64,000 nucleotides of DNA from Oscillospiraceae bacterium (GTDB taxonomy: Bacteria > Bacillota > Clostridia > Oscillospirales > Acutalibacteraceae): the NCBI GenBank assembly GCA_022650485.1, contig JALCPP010000006.1, positions 62,001-126,000 on the forward strand, given 5' to 3'. Made by a program: the position numbers and the translations under genes. Shown here piece after piece: positions 7,351 to 17,000 of this stretch; the first letter of the stretch is position 1, and every line of letters begins with the position of its first letter. The notes beneath the pieces are model-generated. The model ran no database searches. It saw only the letters and a program-made list of their open reading frames with translations, and had not been told where the DNA came from.

Positions 7351-7794
7351 TCATTTTTGATCTGATGGCGGTGTACAAATACAAAAGCCCCATGCTGCCA
7401 GCGCAAGCGACAGCAGCGCCGCCAGAATAATTAAATAATGCAGACCCGTCATGGCAACGGAATCGACCATTTTTCTCTTTGCGGCAGTAAAAAAGCACGC
7501 AGCCGCCAGCATATAAAACGCGCTCAGACAAGCAGCCGTCCCAAAATTATAACGCTGCTTTAAAAAGATCAGCATCAAGACCGTTAAAATCGGAATCAGG
7601 CAGGACAGCAGAGAGTAAACAATTGCGTCTTCCCCAAACCCCATGCCCGCATAGCGGTGAATCATTCCAAAAACGCTCAGCGGACTTTTTCCGCCCTCTT
7701 CAAAATTGGTAACCATTCCAACCGGCAGAAACATCATTCCAATCAGCAACATCTGAAGTGCAATCAACCATCTTTTGACTTGTTTTTTTCCCAT
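7351..7794 (-). CDS. Hypothetical four-helix membrane protein
   Basis: 147 residues with about four hydrophobic segments: WLIALQMLLIGMMFLPVGMV, YSLLSCLIPILTVLMLIF, a short AACLSAFYMLAAACFFTA and LHYLIILAALLSLALAAW. Between the first and second lies a loop with NFEEGGKSPLSVFGMI. ATG 7794 follows AAGGAGC at correct spacing, which is better than an upstream in-frame ATG at 7836 inside the ppdK terminator. I do not recognise the family. It lies downstream of ppdK, separated by the ppdK terminator, and upstream of tRNA-Arg. Confidence 0.6.
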   Translation of the reverse strand: MGKKQVKRWLIALQMLLIGMMFLPVGMVTNFEEGGKSPLSVFGMIHRYAGMGFGEDAIVYSLLSCLIPILTVLMLIFLKQRYNFGTAACLSAFYMLAAACFFTAAKRKMVDSVAMTGLHYLIILAALLSLALAAWGFCICTPPSDQK

Positions 7795-7814
7795 ACCCAA
7801 GCTCCTTATTGTGA

Positions 7815-7849
7815 AAAGAATATTCCCCTGCAGCAAATGCAGGGGAATA
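7815..7849 (-). terminator. Terminator after ppdK
   Basis: Perfect 11-bp stem TATTCCCCTGC/GCAGGGGAATA (7849-7839 and 7831-7821) with a TTTG-containing loop; the tail TTCTTTTC is only moderately T-rich. Confidence 0.7.
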
Positions 7850-7877
7850 CTCGATTCATACGTTTACAAATAACGAA

Positions 7878-10538
7878 TCAGACTTTCGCCCTTTTTTCCT
7901 TGATAGCTGCCTGAGCCGCCGCAAGACGCGCAATCGGCACACGGAACGGCGAGCAGGAAACATAATCCAAACCAGCAAAATGGCAGAACTCGACAGAAGA
8001 CGGGTCGCCGCCGTGTTCGCCGCAGATCCCCAGGTGGATATTCGGGCGGGTAGCGCGGCCGCCTGCAACCGCCATCTTAACCAGCTTGCCCACACCCGTC
8101 TGGTCAAGGTGCGCAAACGGATCCAGCTCATAGATCTTATTTTCATAATAAGAATCCAGGAACTTTCCGGCATCGTCGCGGCTGAACCCGAATGTCATCT
8201 GGGTCAGGTCATTGGTGCCGAAACTGAAGAATTCCGCTTCCTTCGCAATCTCATCCGCAGTCAGAGCGGCGCGCGGAATTTCAATCATGGTTCCGACTTC
8301 ATATTTCAAATCCACACCGGCGTCTTTAATAATCTTGTCGGCGGTGGATTTCACAATGTCCTTCACAAATTTCAGTTCTTTGCGTTCGCCGACCAGCGGA
8401 ATCATAATGTTCGGCGAAGTTTTGAACTCAGGATGCTTTTTGTTAACATTGATTGCCGCATTGATCACGGCCGTGGTCTGCATTTCCGCAATTTCCGGGA
8501 AAGATACGGACAGACGGCAGCCGCGGTGGCCCATCATCGGGTTAAACTCGTGCAGGCTGGCAATCACATTTTTCAGGTGTTCGACCGTAATGCCGAGCTC
8601 TTTGGCAATTTCCTGAATATCCGCTTCCTTCGTCGGAAGGAATTCATGCAGAGGCGGATCGAGGAACCGGATAATCACCGGGCGGCCCTCCATGACCTCG
8701 TACAGACCTTCAAAATCGCCCTGCTGGTACGGCAGAATTTTTGCGAGTGCCTTTTTGCGTTCTTCCACCGTTTCAGAAACAATCATTTCACGCATTGCCT
8801 TAATGCGGTTTCCCTCAAAGAACATATGCTCTGTGCGGGTCAGGCCGATCCCTTCGGCACCAAAGTCACGCCCCTGCTTTGCATCGTGCGGGGTGTCGGC
8901 ATTCGTGTAAACCTGCAGCCTGCGCGCCTTATCCGCCCACTGCATAAAGCGGCCGAAACTGCCGGAAATAGTCGCCGGAGCCGTCGGAACCGCTTCCCCG
9001 TAAATGTTGCCGGTAGAACCGTCAATGGAAATATAGTCGCCCTCTTTCATGGTCTTTCCCGCCAAAGTAAACTGCTTTTTATCATAGTCGACCACAATGT
9101 CTCCGCAGCCGGAAACACAGCAGGTACCCATGCCGCGCGCAACAACCGCCGCATGAGACGTCATGCCGCCGCGCACTGTCAGAATTCCTTCCGCAGAAGC
9201 CATGCCTTCAATGTCCTCCGGTGAAGTTTCAAGGCGAACCAGAATCACCTTTTCGCCTTTTTCCTTCCAGGCTTTTGCGTCTTCCGCAGAAAATACCGCT
9301 TTTCCGCAGGCCGCGCCCGGGGATGCCGCAAGTCCGTGGCCGAGCGCCTTCGCTTTTTTCAGGGCTTCGGCGTCAAACTGCGGGTGCAGCAGGGCATCGA
9401 GCTGCTTCGGCTCTACGCGCAGGACTGCTTCCTCTTCATTAATCATACCCTCGTCCACCAAATCGCACGCCACTTTCAAAGCGGCCGCCGCGGTGCGCTT
9501 GCCGTTGCGGGTCTGCAGCATGAACAGATGCCCGTCTTCAATGGTGAACTCCATGTCCTGCATGTCCTTGAAATGATTTTCAAGGCGGGTTGCAATCTTG
9601 ACGAACTGATCGTACACTTCCGGCATCTGATCTTTCAGGTGGCTGATGGGGGACGGCGTGCGCACACCCGCCACAACATCTTCGCCCTGCGCATTAATCA
9701 GATATTCGCCGAACAGCGCCTTTTCGCCGGTCGCCGGGTTGCGGGTAAACGCAACACCCGTGCCGGAATGGTCGCCGGAATTACCAAACGCCATCTGCTG
9801 CACGTTGACGGCGGTTCCCCACTCATACGGAATTTCGTTCATCTTGCGGTAAACATTCGCGCGGGGATTGTCCCACGAACGGAACACGGCTTTTACAGCT
9901 TCAATCAGCTGCTCCTTCGGGTCCTGCGGGAACGGTTTATGTTCATTGTCTTCATATATTTTTTTGAAAATAGCGACCAGCTTTTTCAGGTCCTCGGCCG
10001 TCAGATCAATATCGTTCTTGACGCCTTTCTCAGCTTTCATTTTATCAATTTCGTCTTCGAACAAACTTTTCGAAACACCCATGACGACGTCCGCGAACAT
10101 CTGCACAAAGCGGCGGTAACTGTCGTATGCAAACCGTGCGTTATTCGTCTTTTTTGCCAGGCCCTCTACCGCTTCGTCATTCAGGCCCAGATTCAGGATG
10201 GTATCCATCATTCCGGGCATGGACTGCCGCGCGCCGGAGCGAACGGATACCAGCAGCGGGTTGTTGATGTCCCCAAAAGTTTTTCCGGTTATTTTTTCCA
10301 GGCCCTTCATATGTTCAAAGATGTCCGTCTGGATCGCATCATTAATCTGCCGTCCATCCGTATAATACCGGGTGCATGCATCGGTTGTAATCGTAAATCC
10401 CTGCGGCACCGGCATACCCGCCGCAGTCATCTCCGCCAGGCCGGCTCCTTTGCCGCCCAGAGTGTTCTTCATCGTGGTCATATCCCCATGAAATACCTTG
10501 CTGCCCTCGGTGAAGTAGTACACATACTTGTAACTCAT
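7878..10538 (-). CDS. ppdK: Pyruvate, phosphate dikinase
   Basis: Interconverts PEP, AMP and PPi with pyruvate, ATP and Pi, linking glycolysis and gluconeogenesis. At 886 residues it has full family length. Domains run in order: N-terminal ATP-grasp (KNTLGGKGAGLAEM; SVRSGARQSMPGMMDTILNLG), central phosphohistidine domain with GGMTSHAAVVARGMG (catalytic His), and C-terminal TIM-barrel PEP/pyruvate domain with GTMIEIPRAALTADEIA, SFGTNDLTQMTFG and LGICGEHGGDP (catalytic Cys). ATG 10538 follows AGGAGG. Together with pckG at the right edge this indicates a PPi-linked PEP/pyruvate node typical of Clostridia. The transcribed leader holds four 20-bp repeats that may be regulatory. Confidence 0.97.
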   Translation of the reverse strand: MSYKYVYYFTEGSKVFHGDMTTMKNTLGGKGAGLAEMTAAGMPVPQGFTITTDACTRYYTDGRQINDAIQTDIFEHMKGLEKITGKTFGDINNPLLVSVRSGARQSMPGMMDTILNLGLNDEAVEGLAKKTNNARFAYDSYRRFVQMFADVVMGVSKSLFEDEIDKMKAEKGVKNDIDLTAEDLKKLVAIFKKIYEDNEHKPFPQDPKEQLIEAVKAVFRSWDNPRANVYRKMNEIPYEWGTAVNVQQMAFGNSGDHSGTGVAFTRNPATGEKALFGEYLINAQGEDVVAGVRTPSPISHLKDQMPEVYDQFVKIATRLENHFKDMQDMEFTIEDGHLFMLQTRNGKRTAAAALKVACDLVDEGMINEEEAVLRVEPKQLDALLHPQFDAEALKKAKALGHGLAASPGAACGKAVFSAEDAKAWKEKGEKVILVRLETSPEDIEGMASAEGILTVRGGMTSHAAVVARGMGTCCVSGCGDIVVDYDKKQFTLAGKTMKEGDYISIDGSTGNIYGEAVPTAPATISGSFGRFMQWADKARRLQVYTNADTPHDAKQGRDFGAEGIGLTRTEHMFFEGNRIKAMREMIVSETVEERKKALAKILPYQQGDFEGLYEVMEGRPVIIRFLDPPLHEFLPTKEADIQEIAKELGITVEHLKNVIASLHEFNPMMGHRGCRLSVSFPEIAEMQTTAVINAAINVNKKHPEFKTSPNIMIPLVGERKELKFVKDIVKSTADKIIKDAGVDLKYEVGTMIEIPRAALTADEIAKEAEFFSFGTNDLTQMTFGFSRDDAGKFLDSYYENKIYELDPFAHLDQTGVGKLVKMAVAGGRATRPNIHLGICGEHGGDPSSVEFCHFAGLDYVSCSPFRVPIARLAAAQAAIKEKRAKV

Positions 10539-10586
10539 TAAACTACCTCCTGCAAAATTATGTGTGGCGAAAATTTGCGCGTAATT

Positions 10587-10666
10587 GATCGCAAATCGTT
10601 CAACCTGATTGCAAATTGTTCAGCCTGATTCCAAGTTGCTTAGCACGATTGTAAATTGCTCAATTT
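10587..10666. repeat. Four tandem degenerate 20-bp repeats in the ppdK leader
   Basis: Contiguous units at 10587-10606, 10607-10626, 10627-10646 and 10647-10666, with plus-strand consensus GATTGCAAATTGTTCAACCT. Units 1 and 2 differ at three positions; units 3 and 4 are more diverged. They lie between the likely -10 box (10674-10669) and the ppdK start codon, so they are probably transcribed. No spacers separate them, so this is not a CRISPR array. Confidence 0.85.
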
Positions 10667-10668
10667 CT

Positions 10669-10690
10669 ATTATATCAAATACCGGTATTA
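10669..10690 (-). promoter_or_regulatory. ppdK promoter region with a 12-bp palindrome
   Basis: TATAAT on the minus strand (10674-10669) is a consensus -10 box, but no good -35 box lies at 17 bases. The perfect palindrome AATACCGGTATT (10679-10690) sits directly upstream, where an activator or repressor could bind. A separate TTGACA is at 10720-10715, too far for this -10. Confidence 0.5.
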
Positions 10691-10764
10691 AATGCTATAT
10701 ATTTTTCAATTATTTGTCAAGATTTTTTAGGAATTTTCTTTAAAATTTTGTCGAAAGCAAGCCA

Positions 10765-11022
10765 TTATTCCAATATAAAAATTGCGTACGGAGCGTCTTT
10801 TTTATTTACCAAAATTACATAATAATCCTTGACGGAAGACCCCCCGTCGGAATTGCCAACAGCCTTGGAAAAGAAGGATTTCACGGTAAACCGCAGCGTG
10901 TTTTTCCGTGTCTTCGCCTGAAATTTCAGCCCCGCTTCACGCAGCAGGATCTGTTTTCTAAGGAATTCTTTGTAATCCGTACTCAGATAGACTTCGACCC
11001 AATCCCTGCGCAACGGTTTCAT
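10765..11022 (-). CDS. Hypothetical 85-residue protein
   Basis: Short soluble protein beginning MKPLRRDWVEVYLSTDYKEF. ATG 11022 is preceded by GGGAGGGG at about 10 bases; an upstream in-frame start at 11094 has no such site. The layout (VEVYLSTDYKEFLRKQILL at the start, YYVILVNKKDAPYAIFILE at the end) is reminiscent of small DUF2007-like proteins, where the first part is a beta-alpha unit and the last a charged strand-helix, but the likeness is weak. It has its own gap on both sides and no clear partner. Confidence 0.55.
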   Translation of the reverse strand: MKPLRRDWVEVYLSTDYKEFLRKQILLREAGLKFQAKTRKNTLRFTVKSFFSKAVGNSDGGSSVKDYYVILVNKKDAPYAIFILE

Positions 11023-11186
11023 GGCGTTTTTTTCCCCTCCCTTCCGGGCCCGGTTTGCATTTGCAAACAAGCACTTATTTCCATATATATCCATCTATTC
11101 CATTTCATTTTATTTCATCCTGCCCTATTCGTCAATTGATTGTTAACATCATATTGCAAGAAATTTAACATCTGCTTAGAAATAAC

Positions 11187-11215
11187 TTGAAAAATAAAAT
11201 GAATATGAGATAATA
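11187..11215 (+). promoter_or_regulatory. Promoter of the glmU-prs unit
   Basis: TTGAAA (11187-11192), 17 bases, ATAATA (11210-11215), giving a leader of about 70 bases before the glmU ATG. Confidence 0.6.
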
Positions 11216-11290
11216 GTACTGTATCATAACGATATACCTAACGCGATAAAAGAGAATGCAGACCCCATCGATTACGGAGGATTCATCATT

Positions 11291-12334
11291 ATGTCACAAA
11301 AAAACTGCGCCGTGATTCTGGCCGCGGGAGAGGGAAAGCGAATGAAGCGGGATTACCCGAAAGCACTCGCACCCGTTTTGTTCAAACCGATGCTGGAATG
11401 GGTTCTCGATTCCGTAAAATCAGCTGGGATCGGGCACTTGTGCGTTGTAACCGGTCACCTGCACGAGCAGGTGGAACGATTTTTATCTGAATACGACCGC
11501 AGCACCAGCATTGCCTACCAGCCGCAGCAAAGGGGCACGGGGCATGCCGTGATGATGGCGGCCGATTTTTTGCGCTCAAATTCGGGTGCAAGCGTTTTGG
11601 TTTTAAACGGGGATTCCCCGTTTATCAGCCCACAAGACATTCAAACAGCCTATGAGGTCCACCGTGAAAACGAAAACGCCGTCACGGTGATTTCAGCGGA
11701 GCTGCCCGACCCGAAAGGATATGGGCGCATTGTTCGTGACCCGCAGACCGGGCGGCTCGCCGCCATTGTAGAACAAAAAGACGCCTCTGCCGAAGTTCAA
11801 AGGATTCAGGAAATCAATTCCGGGGCATACTGGTTTCAGGTTGATTCCCTTCTGGAAATTCTTTCTGAAATTAAGAATGACAACGCGCAGGGCGAATACT
11901 ACCTAACGGACGCCATCCGCATTTTAATTGAACACGGCGGCCAGGCGGACGCCTGTAAAGCCGGCAGCGCAGAAGCGGTGCTGGGCGCTAACGACTGCCT
12001 TCAGCTCGCTGAGCTCAACCGCATCGCGCGGGAAAAAATTCTGACCGAGCTTCTTTTGCAGGGAACCGACATTCCATGCAGCGACGGGGTCCTCATCGGG
12101 CCGGACGTCGTCATCGGGCGCAGTGTCAGCATTTTGCCGGGGACCATTCTCCGCGGCAGAACATCGGTGGGCCAGGGCTGTGTCATCGGTCCAAACACCG
12201 TTGTGACGGACTGCTCAGTCGGTGAAGGAACCGCTCTTAATTCCGTACAGTGCAGCGGCTGCACCATAAAACCGGGGCAGACCGTTGTTCCTTATAGCAT
12301 CATGACCAGTCACGCAAAGACAGACAAGAAATAG
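11291..12334 (+). CDS. glmU: Short GlmU: UDP-GlcNAc pyrophosphorylase domain with truncated left-handed beta-helix
   Basis: 347 residues against about 450-460 for full GlmU. Residues 1-230 are the uridyltransferase: ILAAGEGKRMKRDYPKAL (nucleotide loop), QPQQRGTGHAV, VLNGDSPF (metal Asp region), GYGRIVRD, IVEQKDA, INSGAYWF and GEYYLTDAI. Residues about 255-340 are hexapeptide repeats (GVLIGPDVVIG, CVIGPNTVVTDC). The protein ends before the region holding the acetyl-CoA and glucosamine-1-phosphate acetyltransferase residues. It therefore should make UDP-GlcNAc from GlcNAc-1-P but probably cannot acetylate GlcN-1-P. The natural stop is in frame with no sign of a frameshift. RBS GGAGG precedes ATG 11291; prs follows 14 bases later, as in Bacillus (glmU-prs). 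Confidence 0.88.
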   Translation: MSQKNCAVILAAGEGKRMKRDYPKALAPVLFKPMLEWVLDSVKSAGIGHLCVVTGHLHEQVERFLSEYDRSTSIAYQPQQRGTGHAVMMAADFLRSNSGASVLVLNGDSPFISPQDIQTAYEVHRENENAVTVISAELPDPKGYGRIVRDPQTGRLAAIVEQKDASAEVQRIQEINSGAYWFQVDSLLEILSEIKNDNAQGEYYLTDAIRILIEHGGQADACKAGSAEAVLGANDCLQLAELNRIAREKILTELLLQGTDIPCSDGVLIGPDVVIGRSVSILPGTILRGRTSVGQGCVIGPNTVVTDCSVGEGTALNSVQCSGCTIKPGQTVVPYSIMTSHAKTDKK

Positions 12335-12348
12335 GGGGATAAACACAA

Positions 12349-13305
12349 ATGAGTTTTCATGGGAAAGACATCAAAATCTTTGCCGCCAATGCAAGTCAGG
12401 AAACCGCACAAAAAATCGCCAAATGCCTGGGCCTTCCGCTTGGCAGAAGCGATGTAAGCACGTTCAGCGACGGCGAAATTTCGGTTTCTCTCTACGATTC
12501 GGTCCGCGGTTCAGACTGCTTCATCGTACAGTCCACCTGCGCGCCCGTCAACAACAACCTGATGGAACTTCTCATCATGATCGACGCGATGAAACGCGCT
12601 TCCGCGGCAAGAATTACCGCCGTTATGCCGTACTTCGGCTATGCGCGCCAGGACCGCAAAGCGAAGGCGCATGACCCGATCACGGCAAAACTCTGCGCCG
12701 ACCTTCTGACCACGGCAGGAGCAAACCGTGTTTTGACCATGGACCTGCACGCTTCTCAAATTCAGGGATTCTTTAATATCCCGTTTGACCACCTGCTTGG
12801 GGTGCCGCTGCTTGCTTCCCACATGAAAGAACTGATTGCCGGGCACGCCGACGAATACGTCGTGGTTTCCCCCGACCTCGGCTCCGTTACCCGGGCGCGC
12901 AACTTTGCGGACCGTCTGGGCGTACCGCTTGCAATTGTGGACAAGCGCCGCCAGAAAGCAAATGTCTGCGAAGTAATGAACATCATCGGCAATGTAAAAG
13001 GCAAGAAGATTATTCTGGTGGACGACATGATTGACACCGCCGGAACACTCTGCAACGCGGCACAGGCCCTTGTGGACAGCGGCGCGACTCAGGTTACGGC
13101 GTGCGCGACGCACGGTGTGCTTTCCGGTCCTGCCATTGAGCGGATTAAGAACAGCGCCATTAAAGACCTTGTTCTGCTCAGCACGATTCCGATTCCGGAA
13201 GAAAAAATGCTGCCGAACATGACGGTTCTTTCCGTTGCTCCGCTGTTTGCCGAAGCAATTGACCGCATTTATGAAGACAAGCCGGTTTCCCCCATGTTTG
13301 TCTGA
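12349..13305 (+). CDS. prs: Ribose-phosphate pyrophosphokinase
   Basis: Makes PRPP from ribose-5-phosphate and ATP for purine, pyrimidine, His and Trp synthesis. 318 residues, the normal class I length. Visible motifs: FSDGEISV (N-terminal), YFGYARQDRKA (ATP loop), TMDLHASQIQGFF, VVSPDLGSVTRAR, IVDKRR and the PRPP-binding loop ILVDDMIDTAGT. It lies 14 bases after glmU with RBS AGGGGG and is followed by a strong terminator, so glmU-prs is a two-gene unit. Confidence 0.97.
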   Translation: MSFHGKDIKIFAANASQETAQKIAKCLGLPLGRSDVSTFSDGEISVSLYDSVRGSDCFIVQSTCAPVNNNLMELLIMIDAMKRASAARITAVMPYFGYARQDRKAKAHDPITAKLCADLLTTAGANRVLTMDLHASQIQGFFNIPFDHLLGVPLLASHMKELIAGHADEYVVVSPDLGSVTRARNFADRLGVPLAIVDKRRQKANVCEVMNIIGNVKGKKIILVDDMIDTAGTLCNAAQALVDSGATQVTACATHGVLSGPAIERIKNSAIKDLVLLSTIPIPEEKMLPNMTVLSVAPLFAEAIDRIYEDKPVSPMFV

Positions 13306-13341
13306 TTCACCTGAAATTCTTTATTTTTCCCGAACATTCGA

Positions 13342-13386
13342 GGCGGGACGGATTATCCGTCCCGCCCGTTTCTGCATTCTTTTTTA
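13342..13386 (+). terminator. Terminator after prs
   Basis: 10-bp perfect stem GGCGGGACGG/CCGTCCCGCC (13342-13351, 13357-13366) with ATTAT loop; the T-run is slightly distal (13380-13386). Confidence 0.75.
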
Positions 13387-13404
13387 TGTTTTTAGGAGTA
13401 TATT

Positions 13405-14019
13405 ATGTTAAACAATCTGTTTCATATCCGGCCGCAGCCGGCCGGGCCTGTGGAATACCTGGTGGCCGGCCTCGGCAACCCGGGCTCCAAATACGATGAA
13501 ACGCGCCACAACGCGGGTTTTATGGCCATCGACTACATTGCCGCGCAGGCCGGGGTAAAGATCGACCGCCTGAAATTCAAGGGACTGTGCGCCCCGGCAC
13601 AGATCGGCGGAAAAAACGTGCTGCTGCTCAAGCCGGGGACTTACATGAATCTGAGCGGACAGAGCGTGACGGAAGCCATGCGGTTTTATCATATTCCGCC
13701 CGAAAAGGTTATCATTTTGTACGATGACATCAGCTTTCCGCCCGGAAAGCTGCGCATCCGCATGAAGGGCAGCGACGGCGGTCAAAACGGAATGAAAAAT
13801 ATTATTTATCTGTCCGGCAGTGACCGCATCCCACGCATCCGGCTCGGCACCGGCGACCGGCCTGACCCGCGCTGGGACCTTGCGGACTGGGTTCTGTCGC
13901 GCTTTTCACCGGACGACCGCAAGCGGTTCGACGAGGCGGTCGCCCACGCAAGCGACGCCGTTTCCCTGATGGTACAGGGCAAAGCGGCGGAAGCGATGAA
14001 TCTTTATAACGGAAAATAA
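13405..14019 (+). CDS. pth: Peptidyl-tRNA hydrolase
   Basis: Recycles peptidyl-tRNAs released by stalled ribosomes. 204 residues, slightly long because of a 16-residue N-terminal extension before YLVAGLGNPG. Catalytic elements visible: GLGNPGSKY (Asn), ETRHNAGF (His), KPGTYMNLSGQSV (Asn) and ILYDDISFPPGKLRIR (Asp). The usual GGHNG loop reads GGQNGMKNI, a His-to-Gln change at a substrate-contacting position. RBS AGGAG lies before ATG 13405. The order pth-mfd matches Bacillus and Clostridium. Confidence 0.95.
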   Translation: MLNNLFHIRPQPAGPVEYLVAGLGNPGSKYDETRHNAGFMAIDYIAAQAGVKIDRLKFKGLCAPAQIGGKNVLLLKPGTYMNLSGQSVTEAMRFYHIPPEKVIILYDDISFPPGKLRIRMKGSDGGQNGMKNIIYLSGSDRIPRIRLGTGDRPDPRWDLADWVLSRFSPDDRKRFDEAVAHASDAVSLMVQGKAAEAMNLYNGK

Positions 14020-14087
14020 GATGGTCGGCGAAGACAAGCCGAAACAGCCGGGCGGACTTCACTTTCGCATTTAATAAGGGGATTTTC

Positions 14088-17000
14088 ATGGAATTTCTGA
14101 CAAACGCAATCCGCGGGCTCAAGGAATTTACAGACCTGAAAACCGCCGTCGGCAGCCGTGCGCTTCCGTCCGCGGTGACCGGTGTGTCCGGGGTCCACAA
14201 AGCAAACCTGATCTATTCGCTCTGCGCTGATTTACGGCGCGGGGCTTTTGTCATAGCCGGAGACGAGCCCGAAGCACAGCGGCTCTGTGCAGACCTGAAA
14301 GCAATGGGACTGCGGCCCCTGTTCTACCCCGCGCGTGACTTTACGTTTCACGACGCAGAGGGCAGTTCGCACGAATACGAGCACCAGCGGCTTCAGGTGC
14401 TGGAACGCCTGCTTTCCGGCGAATGCGATGCTGTCGTCTGCTGTATTGACGCCGCTTTGCAGGTCACTATTCCGCCCGCCGAACTCAGCCGCCGCACCGC
14501 CGTTTTGAAAACGGGCAGAACCATCCCGATGGAACAGGTGATCAACGCTCTTTCCGCATGCGGTTACGAGCGGGCCGTTCAAATTGACGGCGCCGGGCAG
14601 TATTCTTCACGCGGCGGCATTCTGGACTTCTATCCTCCCAGCGGAGAATCGCCGGTGCGCGCTGAGTTTTTTGGCGATGAGGTCGACTCGCTGTCGCTGT
14701 TCGACCCGGTCTCACAGCGGCGCACCGAAAGCATTGACAGCGCAGTGGTAGAACCGGCGGCGGAAGCACTGATTGAACACCCTCAGATTCTGGCAAAACG
14801 CCTGCAAAAGCTTGCCGGAGAATTAAGGGGCAAAACCGCGCCGGCCGCCAAATCCATCCTGCATGAACAGGCCGGCAAACTGCAGGACGGTGTGCGGCTT
14901 GGCTGCGCGGATAAGTTCTTTCCGCTTCTGTATAAAGAAAAAGCGACGCTTTTCAGCTACCTGACGGAAGAAATGCTTCTGTTTGTCAGTGAGCCGGTCA
15001 AATTGCGCGAACGGATGCACAGCACGCTGTGGCAGTGGGGAGAAGATTTAAAGGACCTGCTCGCAGACGGAACACTCTGCCGCGGGCTGGACAGCTACAG
15101 CGAAGACTGGACTTCAGCGCTTACGGCCTTTGAGCGCTTCGGCGCAATTTACCTGGATGCCTTTGCACACGGCGGCTACGAAACGCCGATCCGTTCCCTC
15201 ATCGGGATCAATGCACGTCAGCTTTCCGCGTGGGGCGGAAGCATTCAGCTTTTGACCGAAGACCTGCAGAACATGCTTTTAAACCGCTGGGCCTGCGCCG
15301 TACTTTGCGGAACCGAACGCGCGGCAAAATCCGTCGCCGCAGACCTGCAGGCGAAAAACATCCCTGCCGTCTTTGTAAAAGAGCCGCAAAAAATCGAACG
15401 TGGAGAAGTGACCGTTACCACCGGGGCTCTGTCCGGCGGAATCGAATATCCCGGCGCCTTTTTCGGCCTGATTACTCACGGGCGCACGGCGGTCTCCCGC
15501 GCGAAAAAGCCAAAGAAGAAACGAAGCGGCGAAGCGGTTTACAGCATCTCCGACCTGACCCCCGGGGACTACATCGTCCATGCCACCCACGGAATCGGTG
15601 TGTTCGAGGGAATTCACAAAATCGACATGAACGGCGTCGTCAAGGACTATATCAAGGTGCGGTACGCCAAAAGCGACCTTTTGTATGTTCCCGTAACACA
15701 GCTCGACATGGTGTCCAAATACATCGGCCCGCGGGAGGACGCCAACGTCCGCCTGAGCCGTCTGGGCGGCAGTGACTGGCAGAAGGCAAAAGCCCGCGTG
15801 CGCCGCGCAGTCAAGGACATTGCAGACGACCTGATTAAACTTTACGCCCAGCGCATGCAGGCCAAAGGGCACGCATTTGCGCCCGATTCGGAATGGCAGC
15901 ACGATTTTGAATCCCACTTTGAATTTGATGAAACGGAAGATCAGCTTCGCTGTATCGATGAAATCAAGACCGATATGGAAAAAAGCTCCCCCATGGACCG
16001 GCTTCTGTGCGGTGACGTCGGGTTCGGCAAAACGGAGGTCGCCCTGCGCGCCGCGTTCAAATGCATCACGGATTCCAAACAGTGCGCCATGCTGGTCCCC
16101 ACCACCATCCTCGCATGGCAGCATTACCAGACCATCACGCGGCGCATGGAAGGGTTCCCCATTCGGGTGGAACTTCTTTCGCGCTTCCGCACCCCGAAAG
16201 AGCAGGAAGAAATTATTAAAAAGCTGGCGCGCAGCGAAATCGACATGGTGGTCGGAACCCATCGCCTGATCTCTAAAGACATTGAGTTCCGCAACCTTGG
16301 CCTCATTATCGTCGATGAGGAGCAGCGCTTCGGCGTCGCACAGAAAGAACGACTGAAATCCCGGTACAAAAACGTCGATGTTCTCACTCTTTCCGCCACC
16401 CCGATTCCGCGCACCCTCAACATGGCGCTGTCCGGCATTCGGGACATGAGCGTGATTGAAGAGGCGCCGCACGACCGCCACCCCGTACAGACCTATGTGC
16501 TGGAACACGATGACAGCATTATTCTGGAAGCCATCCGGCGGGAACTGCGCCGCGGCGGGCAGGTCTATTACCTGCATAACGATGTGGGCAGCATCCAGCG
16601 CACCGCCGCGCGGATTCAGGGCGCCATTCCGGAAGCAAAAGTCGGCATCGGCCACGGCAAAATGAATGAACAGGAACTTTCTGAGGTCTGGCGCCGCCTG
16701 ATCGAGCAGAAAATCGATGTTCTGGTCTGTACCACGATCATTGAAACCGGTGTTGACGTTCCGAACGTCAACACGCTGATTATTGAAAACGCCGACCACA
16801 TGGGCCTTTCGCAGCTGCACCAGATCCGCGGGCGCGTCGGGCGCTCCAGCCGGCGTGCATTCGCCTACCTCACCTTTCGGCGCGACAAAGCCCTTTCCGA
16901 AATCGCGCAGAAACGCCTGACTGCCATCCGCCAGTTCACGGAATTCGGTTCCGGTTTTAAAATTGCAATGCGCGACCTGGAAATCCGCGGCGCGGGCAAC

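Noticed and set aside
9336-10541. A 401-codon plus-strand open frame opposite ppdK
   Set aside because: Fully antisense to a strong ppdK gene with no RBS, motif or promoter.
10587-10666. The 20-bp tandem repeats as a CRISPR array
   Set aside because: Units are contiguous with no unique spacers and no cas genes are present.
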